Source: JBBKXP01 sp038251315
GTDB taxonomy: Bacteria > Pseudomonadota > Alphaproteobacteria > Rhodobacterales > Rhodobacteraceae
Length of the DNA stretch: 12,368 nucleotides
Reading direction: 5' to 3'
Assembly: GCA_038251315.1 (NCBI GenBank)
Contig: JBBSBK010000104.1
Span: 1 to 12,368 of the forward strand
Shown one piece after another: positions 1 through 6,248 of the stretch (position 1 is its first letter; each line of letters starts with the position of its first letter). Made by a program: the position numbers and the translations under genes. The notes beneath the pieces were generated by a model. It had not been told where the DNA came from and did no database searches. It saw only the letters and a list, made by a program, of their open reading frames with translations.

Positions 1-456
1 AAATCGCGCAAGATCTTCAAGCTGTGTTTCATCATAGGACGCCAAATCAAAGACAAAGAACGGTCTTTTGTCCATCTTGTTTGCATCGTCAATATCCGAG
101 AAAAACCATATTTCGCGACCATTGGTCAATACCGCCAACCGGGCTTCGGTGACACCGAAATAGCGATATAGCTGGCTGAACTGAGTCTTTCCCAACGACA
201 TTGAAATCGGCTTGACTTCAATAAGAACTGAAACCTTCCCGCCAATCTTGATCGCAAAATCGATCTTCTCACCCTTTTTGATACCTACGTCAGAAATGAA
301 TTCCGGGATGACTTCATCAAGATCAAAAACGTCAAACCCGAAGGCTTGGATGAGAGGTAAGACTACTGATGTCTTTGTGGCTTCCTCTGTCAACGCTAAC
401 TTTTCTGCGCGTTTTGATCTTTTTGACAGATCCAGTATCCGCTCACGAAAATCCAT
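1..456 (-). CDS. Restriction-type (HsdR_N-like) PD-(D/E)XK nuclease domain protein, 3' part outside window
   Basis: The open frame runs from an ATG at 456 off the left edge, so 152 N-terminal residues are visible. A TAG codon lies in frame directly before this ATG, so this is the most upstream start possible. Residues 62-83 show the nuclease core typical of the type I restriction enzyme R N-terminal domain: GEKIDFAI followed by VLIEVKP, giving D66, E80 and K82 as the likely metal and catalytic residues. After it come QLYRYFGV (95-102) and LTNGREIWFFSD (110-121), also characteristic of this family. Stand-alone proteins of this type are usually about 300-360 residues and are often annotated 'restriction endonuclease or methylase', but their role is not settled. 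No helicase or methylase domain is visible here. The gene is much AT-richer than its neighbour rimO, which suggests horizontal acquisition. It could also be the start of a longer restriction protein. Confidence 0.85.
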   Translation of the reverse strand, partial: MDFRERILDLSKRSKRAEKLALTEEATKTSVVLPLIQAFGFDVFDLDEVIPEFISDVGIKKGEKIDFAIKIGGKVSVLIEVKPISMSLGKTQFSQLYRYFGVTEARLAVLTNGREIWFFSDIDDANKMDKRPFFVFDLASYDETQLEDLARF

Positions 457-562
457 CTATCAACCCGCTCTGTTTCTCTGCTTATGGTATCTGCCTGCAA
501 TCAATCATGACGTAAGGAGCATCCATTGCAAGAAGAATGTCTGTCGTGCCAAAGAATGCCCA

Positions 563-1933
563 TCACCCCAAGACCCCCCACAAATCATAGTCCCCCGCCT
601 CATCCACCGTCACGCGCACCACATCCCCCACGGCCAGCCCCCCGGTCCCTTCGTCGATGAACAGGTTCCCGTCGATTTCCGGCGCGTCCGCCCATGTCCG
701 GCAGGTCGCCACGCCGTCGGTGTCGATGTCGTCCACGATCACCTCGACCACGCGGCCCACCTTGGCCGCCAGTTTCGCCTCGGAAATCGTCGCGGCCTTG
801 GCCATGAACCGATCCCAGCGGTCCTGTTTGACGTCCTGCGCCACATGATCCGGCAGTGCGTTCGACCGCGCCCCGGCGACGTTTTCGTATTGAAAACAGC
901 CGACCCGGTCCAGTTGCGCCTCGTCCAGCCAATCGAGCAACACCTGAAACTCGGCCTCGGTCTCGCCCGGATAGCCGACGATGAAGGTGCTGCGCAGCGT
1001 GATGTCGGGGCAGACCGCCCGCCACGCCGCGATTTCGTCCAATGTGCGCGCCGCCGCCGCAGGCCGGGCCATCCGTTTGAGCACCTCCGGATGCGCGTGC
1101 TGGAATGGGATATCAAGGTAGGGCAGCACGCCCGATGCCGGGTCGGCCATCAGCGGGATCAGGTCGCGCACATGCGGATAGGGATAGACATAGTGCAACC
1201 GCACCCAAGCGCCCAGCGACCCCAGATCGCGGGCCAGATCGGTGATCGGGGCCTTGGCGGGCCGGTCTTTCCAGTCGGTCCCATAGGCGCTGGTGTCCTG
1301 CGAAATCACCAGCAGTTCGCGCACCCCCGCCTGCACCAGCTTTTCGGCCTCGCGCAGCACCGCCTGCGCCGGGCGCGATTGCAGCCGCCCGCGCATATCG
1401 GGGATGATGCAGAACTTGCATTTATGGTTACAGCCCTCTGAAATCTTGAGGTAGCTGTAGTGACGCGGCGTCAGCGAAACGGACTGACCCGGCAGCAGGT
1501 CGATGAACGGATCGGGGCTGGGCGGCACCGCCACATGAACCGCGTCCAGCACCTGTTCATACTGGTGCGGCCCGGTGACGGCCAGAATGCGGGGGTGGTG
1601 TTCGCGGATATAATCCGGCTCGGCCCCCAGACAACCCGTCACGATCACCCGGCCATTTTCCTTGAGCGCCTCGCCGATGGCGTCCAGACTTTCGGCCTTG
1701 GCGCTGTCCAGAAACCCGCAGGTGTTGACGATCACCGCGTCGGCCCCGGCATAGTCCGGGCTGATCGCATAGCCCTCGGCCCGCAGCCGCGTCAGGATGC
1801 GTTCGCTGTCCACCAGCGCCTTAGGGCAGCCAAGGGACACCATCCCGATGGTCGGCTGGCCCGGCCGTTTGGGTTCGGAAAACCGGGGGGCCGGGGCAAG
1901 GTCGGGGCGCAGATGGGCTGGGTTCTGGGGCAT
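563..1933 (-). CDS. rimO: Ribosomal protein S12 (aspartate) methylthiotransferase RimO
   Basis: RimO is a cytoplasmic radical-SAM enzyme with two iron-sulfur clusters. It adds a methylthio group to the beta carbon of a conserved aspartate of ribosomal protein S12. The 456-residue product has the N-terminal MTTase domain with cluster cysteines C36 (SLGCPK), C72 (NTCGF) and C101 (TGCLG). The radical-SAM motif CNHKCKFC follows (C168, C172, C175), and there is a C-terminal TRAM-like region ending in DYDLWG. The SLGCPKALVDSER and ISEGCNHKC stretches separate RimO from its tRNA-modifying relative MiaB. I chose the ATG at 1933 (MPQNPAHLRPDLAP) because related alphaproteobacterial proteins begin this way. 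A GTG at 1975 would add 14 residues and has an AAGGG at better spacing, so the start is not certain. Length is close to the family norm (E. coli 441). Confidence 0.96.
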   Translation of the reverse strand: MPQNPAHLRPDLAPAPRFSEPKRPGQPTIGMVSLGCPKALVDSERILTRLRAEGYAISPDYAGADAVIVNTCGFLDSAKAESLDAIGEALKENGRVIVTGCLGAEPDYIREHHPRILAVTGPHQYEQVLDAVHVAVPPSPDPFIDLLPGQSVSLTPRHYSYLKISEGCNHKCKFCIIPDMRGRLQSRPAQAVLREAEKLVQAGVRELLVISQDTSAYGTDWKDRPAKAPITDLARDLGSLGAWVRLHYVYPYPHVRDLIPLMADPASGVLPYLDIPFQHAHPEVLKRMARPAAAARTLDEIAAWRAVCPDITLRSTFIVGYPGETEAEFQVLLDWLDEAQLDRVGCFQYENVAGARSNALPDHVAQDVKQDRWDRFMAKAATISEAKLAAKVGRVVEVIVDDIDTDGVATCRTWADAPEIDGNLFIDEGTGGLAVGDVVRVTVDEAGDYDLWGVLG

Positions 1934-1936
1934 CCG

Positions 1937-1943
1937 CCCCTTT
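1937..1943 (-). promoter_or_regulatory. Candidate rimO ribosome binding site
   Basis: On the minus strand AAAGGGG lies only three bases before the ATG at 1933. The short gap makes it a mediocre site. A competing AAGGG stands about ten bases before the GTG at 1975. The choice between the two starts therefore rests more on family N-termini than on this site. Confidence 0.35.
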
Positions 1944-2040
1944 AACGCGGTGCGAGGCGGGCGGAAAGGGGCCACGGGTTGAAACCCTTGGTCACGAATA
2001 ATCCCGCAACCGCGCGTCTGTGCGACATGTCGACCCTCCG

Positions 2041-2064
2041 GGGGGAGTTTTTATGGCAAAGTGA
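2041..2064 (+). repeat. Terminator-like repeat copy 1 (plus orientation), no matching gene upstream
   Basis: The stretch GGGGGAGTTTTTATGGCAAAGTGA shares AGTTTTTAT(G/T)GCAAAGTGA with the copy behind argF (7227-7245), 18 of 19 bases. As in that copy, a G/C-rich block precedes a run of five T's and then GCAAAGTGA. Here the upstream block is weak (CTCC-GGGG-GGAG at about 2035-2047). No plus-strand gene lies upstream of it, because rimO runs the other way. It faces copy 2 (2086-2138) across about 20 bases. It may be a leftover half of a two-way terminator or one copy of a dispersed repeat. Confidence 0.55.
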
Positions 2065-2085
2065 ATACGGCAGCTCAGCCCCTTC

Positions 2086-2138
2086 TTTTGGCCGAAAATA
2101 TCCTGGGGGGGCCCGGAACGGGCGGGGGCGGGGCCCCC
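2086..2138 (-). terminator. Terminator-like repeat copy 2, 3' of the short-chain dehydrogenase gene
   Basis: Read on the minus strand, a G/C-rich block starts at the last base of the dehydrogenase stop codon. It can fold through GCCC-ggaac-GGGC (2111-2123) and an outer five-pair C/G stem. It is followed by AGGATATTTTCGGCCAAAAGAAG. A hairpin followed by a short T-rich run fits an intrinsic terminator for the dehydrogenase gene, although the T run is interrupted. The A/T box is nearly the same as that at 6174-6190, which marks it as a member of a repeat family. Confidence 0.5.
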
Positions 2139-2911
2139 TATTTCGTCTGCATCCGCCGCACCATCCCGAGAACCATGCGGCGCGGCATCAACGGAATCAG
2201 CCAGTTCAGCGCGACCCGTAGCCGCCAATCGTTGATCGCGCGCAACGTGCCCGCCTGCATCGCCTTATAGCCATATTCTGCGACCGACGCCGCAGTTGCG
2301 GCACCCTTGGCCAGTGGCGTGCCATCCAGATCGGCGGTCTGCATGAATTCGGTGGCGACGGCGCCCGGTTCCAGCACCGTCACCGTCACGCCCCTGCCCC
2401 GCAATTCCTCGTCCAGCGCCTGACTGAACGACGACACATAGGCCTTGGTCGCAAAATACGTCGCCTGCAACGGCCCCGGCATATAGCTGGCAGTGGATGA
2501 CACGTTCAGGATTTGGCCCGCCCCCCGCGCCGCCATGTCCCGCCCGATGTAGTGGCACAGCGTGACCAACGCGCGCACGTTCAGGTCGATCATCGCCAGA
2601 TCGCGATCAAGCTCGCGGTCGATGAAGGCGCCGTGGCCACCGAACCCGGCGTTGTTGATCAGGATCTCGATGGGCACGGCCAGCGCCTGCACCTGTGCAT
2701 ATAGTTCATCTGCCCCGCCCGCCGCGCCAAGGTCTAGCGCGATTGTTTGAACGCTGACCCCATGCGCCGCCTCAAGTTCGGTCTTGAGCGCGTCAAGTTC
2801 GTCGCCGCGTCGCGCGGTGATAATCAGATCGCCGCCCAACCCCGCATGATACCGCGCCAATTCGCGGCCGATCCCGGACGAAGCGCCGGTAACGAGGGCT
2901 GTATTGGGCAT
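2138..2911 (-). CDS. Short-chain dehydrogenase/reductase (SDR), classical type
   Basis: This is a 257-residue NAD(P)-dependent oxidoreductase of the classical SDR family; its substrate cannot be read from the sequence. It shows the cofactor glycine motif TGASSGIG (8-15), arginines R34-R35 after the second strand (suggesting NADP), NNAG (86-89) and the catalytic set N111, S139, Y152 and K156 (YFATK). The C-terminal tail is basic and hydrophobic (RRMVLGMVRRMQTK), and could hold the protein near a membrane or a hydrophobic substrate. The start at 2911 is backed by AGGAGA on the minus strand (2917-2922), five bases upstream. The gene is divergent from a tetR-family gene, and the shared 103-bp region carries two operator-like inverted repeats, so it is probably the regulator's main target. 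Confidence 0.92.
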   Translation of the reverse strand: MPNTALVTGASSGIGRELARYHAGLGGDLIITARRGDELDALKTELEAAHGVSVQTIALDLGAAGGADELYAQVQALAVPIEILINNAGFGGHGAFIDRELDRDLAMIDLNVRALVTLCHYIGRDMAARGAGQILNVSSTASYMPGPLQATYFATKAYVSSFSQALDEELRGRGVTVTVLEPGAVATEFMQTADLDGTPLAKGAATAASVAEYGYKAMQAGTLRAINDWRLRVALNWLIPLMPRRMVLGMVRRMQTK

Positions 2912-2925
2912 CTGATTCTCCTGAT

Positions 2926-2941
2926 GTCAACGTCTGTTGAC
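2926..2941. promoter_or_regulatory. Operator-like inverted repeat 1 (GTCAAC-N4-GTTGAC)
   Basis: This is a perfect six-base inverted repeat, GTCAAC-gtct-GTTGAC, 15 bp upstream of the dehydrogenase start. It has the same half-sites and the same 4-bp gap as the repeat at 2969-2984. The two centres are 43 bp apart, about four helical turns. On the minus strand it lies just downstream of the proposed -10 box, where a bound repressor would block transcription. By position it is a likely site for the adjacent TetR-family protein. Confidence 0.7.
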
Positions 2942-2944
2942 GCT

Positions 2945-2973
2945 GATCTAAATCTTCGGTGCCATCCTGTCAA
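2945..2973 (-). promoter_or_regulatory. Candidate promoter of the short-chain dehydrogenase gene
   Basis: On the minus strand a perfect -35 consensus TTGACA (2968-2973) is followed by a 17-bp spacer and a weak -10, TAGATC (2945-2950). The -35 box lies inside operator-like repeat 2, and repeat 1 lies just past the -10. Both boxes would be covered by a repressor on these sites. The -10 matches consensus at only three positions, so the exact promoter is a guess. Confidence 0.45.
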
Positions 2974-2984
2974 CAATTGTTGAT
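2969..2984. promoter_or_regulatory. Operator-like inverted repeat 2 (GTCAAC-N4-GTTGAT)
   Basis: The sequence GTCAAC-aatt-GTTGAT contains the perfect 14-bp palindrome TCAACAATTGTTGA (2970-2983). It lies 30 bp upstream of the tetR start and overlaps the proposed -35 of the divergent dehydrogenase gene. Its half-sites match repeat 1. A repressor bound here could control both genes, including its own. Confidence 0.75.
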
Positions 2985-3014
2985 AAAGACCCGGAAGCTG
3001 TTAGACCGGGCAAC

Positions 3015-3563
3015 ATGAGCAAAGCCGACGACACCCGCGCCCGCCTGCTTGACGCCGCCCGCGCCGCGTTCTGGCAGCGCGGCTATGCCAACGTTGGCCT
3101 GCGCGATATTGCGGCATCGGCGGGCGTCGATGTGGCCCTTGTGTCTCGCTATTTTGGCGGCAAGCAGGCCCTGTTTGCCGCAACCCTCGACGGGGCGTTT
3201 CACTGGCCCGAACTGATATCCGCCGCCGACCCGCCCGCCGTGGTCGTGGCAAAATACACCGATCCTGCACAAGCAACGGCACATGTCCTGCTGATCCGGA
3301 TGATCGCCGCCAACATCGCCGACCCCGAGGTGGGCCATCTGGTCCGCGCCGCACAACAGGCGCAATTCTACGAACCGATGCTTGCAAAGCTGGGCGGGCC
3401 GAAGATGGCCGCGCGCCTGGCCATGTTCGTTGCCGTCATGATCGGCGCCGACATGACGCGCGAGGTGATCGGCCTGCCTGGGCTGTCCGATGCCAGCAAC
3501 GCCGACTATGCCCGACAATTACGCCACATGCTGGACGCGGCGCTGGCGGCACCTGTCAGTTAG
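3015..3563 (+). CDS. TetR/AcrR-family transcriptional regulator
   Basis: This is a 182-residue ligand-responsive repressor of TetR type. The N-terminal domain has the family pattern: a first helix (residues 6-22, RARLLDAARAAFWQRGY), then the helix-turn-helix VGLRDIAASAGVDVALVSRYFGGKQALF (27-54). The C-terminal domain (about 75-180) is the dimer and ligand part. It is too variable to name an inducer, though its general look (AQFYEPMLAKL, MFVAVMIGADMTREVIGL) recalls the TetR_C_16 type. The Shine-Dalgarno before the ATG at 3015 is weak. The gene is divergent from a short-chain dehydrogenase gene, with two matching inverted repeats between them, so it very likely represses itself and that gene. 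Its stop overlaps the stop of gcrA by four bases, tail-to-tail, leaving no room for a terminator between the two genes. Confidence 0.92.
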   Translation: MSKADDTRARLLDAARAAFWQRGYANVGLRDIAASAGVDVALVSRYFGGKQALFAATLDGAFHWPELISAADPPAVVVAKYTDPAQATAHVLLIRMIAANIADPEVGHLVRAAQQAQFYEPMLAKLGGPKMAARLAMFVAVMIGADMTREVIGLPGLSDASNADYARQLRHMLDAALAAPVS

Positions 3564-4174
3564 CGTCGCCGGTCACGCCTGCTGCTCATTGGCTGGAACG
3601 CAACGCCCACATGCGCCTCGCAATAGGGTTTACCCTGCTGCACGGCTAACCCGCAAAACCAGAAATTCTCTGTCGCGGGGTCGCCCACGGGCCATTTGCA
3701 GGTTTTTTCGGTCAGTTCCATCAGGCTGATCCGCTTCGCCGATTTTTCGACCTCATTGACCTTGGCCAAGGCCTCGGGGCTGATCTCGTTGGCAGACGGC
3801 TGCGGCGGCAAGGGCTGCCCGGCGGGGATGATCGCACGGCGGGCGGCGGAAATCGGGATACCGTTTTCATCCAGTTCCTCGACCTCTTCGGCCTCCTCCT
3901 CGACTTCGACGGGGGCTGCCTTGGGCGCAGCGGTGCGCACTTCGACTTGGGGCTTGGCCGGGGCGACGCCCGGTTTCTTGTCCGCCGCCTTGGTCGCAGT
4001 TACGGGGGCCGGGGTCGGACCGGTGCCCGCACGGTTGGACAGCCCAAGGCGATGTACCTTGCCGATCACCGCATTGCGGGTCACACCGCCCAGTTCCTTG
4101 GCGATCTGGCTGGCCGACTGGCCCTCGCCCCACATCTTTTTCAGGGTTTCAACCCGTTCGTCGGTCCACGACAT
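3560..4174 (-). CDS. gcrA: GcrA-family cell cycle regulator
   Basis: GcrA is an alphaproteobacterial activator that contacts sigma-70 holoenzyme and, in Caulobacter, acts at promoters methylated at GANTC by CcrM. The 204-residue product starts with the canonical MSWTDERVETLKKMWGEG and a helix-turn-helix (to about residue 45, ending KVHRLGLSNRAG). A low-complexity Pro/Ala/Glu linker follows (about 50-130, with an acidic run at 90-100). The C-terminal domain has CKWPVGD (from C159), FWFCG (C174) and PYCEAH (C185, H188) and would bind sigma-70. I chose the ATG at 4174 because it gives the family N-terminus and has GAAAGG seven bases upstream. A GTG at 4243 would add 23 unrelated residues. In Rhodobacteraceae the role of GcrA is less well studied than in Caulobacter. 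Confidence 0.95.
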   Translation of the reverse strand: MSWTDERVETLKKMWGEGQSASQIAKELGGVTRNAVIGKVHRLGLSNRAGTGPTPAPVTATKAADKKPGVAPAKPQVEVRTAAPKAAPVEVEEEAEEVEELDENGIPISAARRAIIPAGQPLPPQPSANEISPEALAKVNEVEKSAKRISLMELTEKTCKWPVGDPATENFWFCGLAVQQGKPYCEAHVGVAFQPMSSRRDRRR

Positions 4175-4181
4175 CTGGCAG

Positions 4182-4187
4182 CCTTTC
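4182..4187 (-). promoter_or_regulatory. gcrA ribosome binding site
   Basis: GAAAGG on the minus strand lies seven bases before the ATG at 4174. It supports that start over the upstream GTG at 4243. Confidence 0.6.
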
Positions 4188-4245
4188 GCGTCATCGGGCG
4201 GCACCGCTAGTGCGGTCCGGCCGTCATTTTTTCGGACAATCACCT

Positions 4246-4274
4246 ATACTAGTCAGTGGGGGCCGGGATGAAAA
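4246..4274 (-). promoter_or_regulatory. Possible gcrA promoter
   Basis: On the minus strand TTTTCA (4269-4274) and TAGTAT (4246-4251) are separated by 17 bp, each matching the sigma-70 consensus at four of six positions. Transcription would start about 60-65 bases before the gcrA ATG at 4174. Such matches are weak evidence in alphaproteobacteria. Confidence 0.3.
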
Positions 4275-4495
4275 GGGACCGGGCCGCGAAAATCACCATT
4301 CGAGCATCGGTTTGCCACTTTTCAAGGGGTTCGGGCAGACCTATGACTGCCGCTGTGACGCATCGCATACCGCCCTTTGCCACCCGACGCCGACGCTGAC
4401 CCAAGTGTCTGCGTCCCCGCACGCCCCCGACCGACATACACCTGACATCGTTGACATGCCCCGGTGGCTGCTGCACCACTCAGAGCCTATCTGTT

Positions 4496-4499
4496 GGAG
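4496..4499 (+). promoter_or_regulatory. argD ribosome binding site
   Basis: GGAG stands six bases before the ATG at 4506. It supports the start MIPSVLPTYNRAP over the longer in-frame start at 4464, which would add 14 residues with no family support. Confidence 0.7.
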
Positions 4500-4505
4500 A
4501 TTTCC

Positions 4506-5687
4506 ATGATCCCTTCTGTTCTGCCCACCTACAACCGCGCGCCGATGACATTCGTCAAAGGCGAAGGAAGCTGGCTCATCACCGATGCTGGCGAACGCTA
4601 CCTTGATCTTGGCGCCGGGATTGCGGTCAATTCGCTGGGCCACGCCAACCCGGCGCTGGTCGAAACCTTGACCACACAGGCAAACGCGCTCTGGCATACG
4701 TCGAACCTCTACCAGATCCCCGCGCAGCAGAAACTGGCCGACGCGCTGGTTGCCGAAACCTTTGCCGACACGGTATTCTTCACCAATTCCGGGACCGAGG
4801 CTTGCGAACTGGCCGTCAAGATGGCGCGTCGGCATTTCTACGACAAGGGCCAGCCGGAAAGGGTCGACATTATCACCTTTGCCGGATCGTTCCACGGGCG
4901 GTCCGCCGCAGCGATCGCCGCTGCGGGGTCGGAAAAGATGACCAAGGGCTTCGCCCCGCTGCTGCCCGGTTTCGTGCATCTGCCGTGGGGCGATCACGAC
5001 GCTCTGACCGAGGCCGCCAAATCCCCCGACGTCGCCGCGATCCTGATCGAACCCGTGCAGGGCGAAGGCGGCATCCGCCCCCTGCCCGATCAATGCCTGA
5101 AGGGCCTGCGCGATCTGTGCGACGAACACAGGATCCTGCTGATACTGGACGAGGTCCAGTGCGGCATGGGGCGCACCGGCAAGCTGTTCGCGCATGAATG
5201 GGCGGGTGTCACGCCCGACATCATGATGGTCGCCAAGGGAATCGGCGGCGGCTTTCCCTTGGGCGCGTTGCTTGCCACCGAAGCCGCCGCCGCCTGTATG
5301 GTCGCCGGCACTCACGGGTCAACCTACGGCGGCAACCCGCTGGCCTGCGCCGTGGGTGGTAAGGTGATGGAAATGATCGCCGACGACGCCTTTCTGGCCG
5401 AGGTCAACCGCAAGGCGGGCCTGATGCGCCAGAAGCTCGAAGGACTGGTCGCCGCTCATCCTGATGTGTTCGAAGGGGTGCGCGGATCGGGCCTGATGCT
5501 GGGCTTGAAATGCAAGATGCCCAACACCGACATTGTCGCCGCAGGCTACGCCGAACACGTCCTGACCGTACCCGCCGCCGACAACGTGATCCGGCTGCTG
5601 CCCGCGCTGAATATCCCCGATGCGGACATCGCCGAGGGGGTGGCGCGGCTCGACCGGGCCGCCACACAGGTCACCGGCCATGCCTGA
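4506..5687 (+). CDS. argD: Acetylornithine/succinyldiaminopimelate aminotransferase
   Basis: This is a PLP-dependent class III aminotransferase. It converts N-acetylglutamate semialdehyde to N-acetylornithine with glutamate as amino donor, in arginine synthesis; the enzyme can also act in lysine synthesis. The 393-residue product, a normal length, shows LDLGAGIAVNSLGH (33-46), the phosphate-binding SGTEA (95-99), GSFHGRS (127-133), IEPVQGEGG (181-189), the cofactor aspartate in LDEVQCGMGRTG (D215) and the PLP lysine K244 in VAKGIGGGFPLG. HGSTYGGNPL in the C-terminal half is also typical. It is followed, with an 8-bp overlap, by a GNAT acetyltransferase gene and then by argF, which fits an arginine cluster. 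Confidence 0.96.
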   Translation: MIPSVLPTYNRAPMTFVKGEGSWLITDAGERYLDLGAGIAVNSLGHANPALVETLTTQANALWHTSNLYQIPAQQKLADALVAETFADTVFFTNSGTEACELAVKMARRHFYDKGQPERVDIITFAGSFHGRSAAAIAAAGSEKMTKGFAPLLPGFVHLPWGDHDALTEAAKSPDVAAILIEPVQGEGGIRPLPDQCLKGLRDLCDEHRILLILDEVQCGMGRTGKLFAHEWAGVTPDIMMVAKGIGGGFPLGALLATEAAAACMVAGTHGSTYGGNPLACAVGGKVMEMIADDAFLAEVNRKAGLMRQKLEGLVAAHPDVFEGVRGSGLMLGLKCKMPNTDIVAAGYAEHVLTVPAADNVIRLLPALNIPDADIAEGVARLDRAATQVTGHA

Positions 5688-6162
5688 CTACGGCTTTCGT
5701 GCGATGACTGCGGCGGACCTGCCCCTGTTCAGGCGGTGGCTGGACCAACCGCACATGGCTGGGTGGTGGGCCGACGGCGCGACCGAGGCGCGGTTGGTCG
5801 CGGAAGAATTCGGGCAGACCCGTGTCGATATGCGGATCGTCACCGCCGACGGTATCCCTTTTGCCTACGTGCAGGACTACGACGTTCAGACCTTCGACGC
5901 GCCGCAATTTGCCGACCTGCCGACCGGGGCCCGAGCTGTCGACACCTTCCTGGGCGACCCCGCGTTCCTTGGGCAGGGCCATGGCACGGCCTACCTGAAA
6001 CAACGCGCAACCGAATTGCGCAAGACCGCGCCGCTTGTGGCCGTCGACCCGGACCCTGCCAACACCCGCGCCATCGCCGCCTATCGCCGGGCCGGGTTCA
6101 CCTTTCATCGCCTGACACCCTGCCAAGACGGCGACATGGTCCATGTCATGACCTATCGATAG
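5680..6162 (+). CDS. GNAT-family N-acetyltransferase, AAC(6')-like
   Basis: This 160-residue protein has the acetyl-CoA-dependent GNAT fold. Its general pattern is that of the aminoglycoside 6'-acetyltransferase / RimJ-like group. It has HMAGWWADG near the N-terminus (25-33), a central VQDYDVQTF (64-72), the acetyl-CoA pyrophosphate loop FLGQGHG (96-102) and VDPDPANTRAIAAYRRAGF (122-140). The ATG at 5680 starts inside the end of argD and overlaps it by eight bases, so the two are probably translated together. Longer in-frame starts lie inside argD and lack family support. The true substrate is unknown. Chromosomal relatives in environmental bacteria need not confer drug resistance, and the link to argD and argF may point to a small amine or amino acid. 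Confidence 0.88.
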   Translation: MPDYGFRAMTAADLPLFRRWLDQPHMAGWWADGATEARLVAEEFGQTRVDMRIVTADGIPFAYVQDYDVQTFDAPQFADLPTGARAVDTFLGDPAFLGQGHGTAYLKQRATELRKTAPLVAVDPDPANTRAIAAYRRAGFTFHRLTPCQDGDMVHVMTYR

Positions 6163-6173
6163 CCCGCTTATAA

Positions 6174-6225
6174 CTTCTTTTGGCCAAAAATACTTCACGG
6201 GGGTCCGGGGGTGTGAAACCCCCGG
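6174..6225 (-). repeat. Terminator-like repeat copy 3, inverted relative to flanking genes
   Basis: This copy carries CTTCTTTTGGCC(A)AAAAATA, nearly the same as copy 2 (2082-2099). It includes the perfect palindrome TTTTGGCCAAAA (6178-6189). A strong hairpin, CCGGGGGT-gtgaa-ACCCCCGG (6205-6225, eight pairs), lies on its right. Read on the minus strand the order is hairpin, C-rich block, then GTATTTTTGGCC, the layout of a terminator. Both neighbours (the GNAT gene and argF) run on the plus strand, where no T run follows the hairpin. It is therefore not an obvious terminator for the GNAT gene. Confidence 0.6.
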
Positions 6226-6248
6226 CGTCCGCTTAGAAAGCCCACGAT

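Larger units (their letters stand above)
4175..4505. other. Non-coding region between divergent gcrA and argD
   Basis: These 331 bases contain no convincing gene. The open frames across them have no family look and no good ribosome site. They must carry the promoters of both gcrA and argD. I found no GANTC (CcrM) site and no TTAA-N7-TTAA (CtrA) site in them. A perfect TTGACA at 4451-4456 has no fitting -10 at normal spacing. A small inverted repeat (ACCGC-tagt-GCGGT, 4203-4216) lies in the likely gcrA leader. Confidence 0.6.

Noticed and set aside
212..1441. Long plus-strand open frame (409 codons) opposite rimO
   Set aside because: It is antisense to a complete, motif-rich rimO, spans the nuclease gene start as well, and has a Pro/Arg/His-rich product typical of GC-driven shadow frames.
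2023..2032. Palindrome CGACATGTCG upstream of rimO
   Set aside because: A lone 10-bp palindrome with no second copy seen and no link to a promoter or regulator gene; chance is likely.
2914..2918. GATTC (a CcrM GANTC site) within the ribosome site of the dehydrogenase gene
   Set aside because: Single five-base match, expected by chance; being near gcrA is not evidence that GcrA acts there.
4451..4456. Perfect TTGACA upstream of argD
   Set aside because: No acceptable -10 lies 15-19 bp downstream; the nearest TAT-like box is about 31 bp away.
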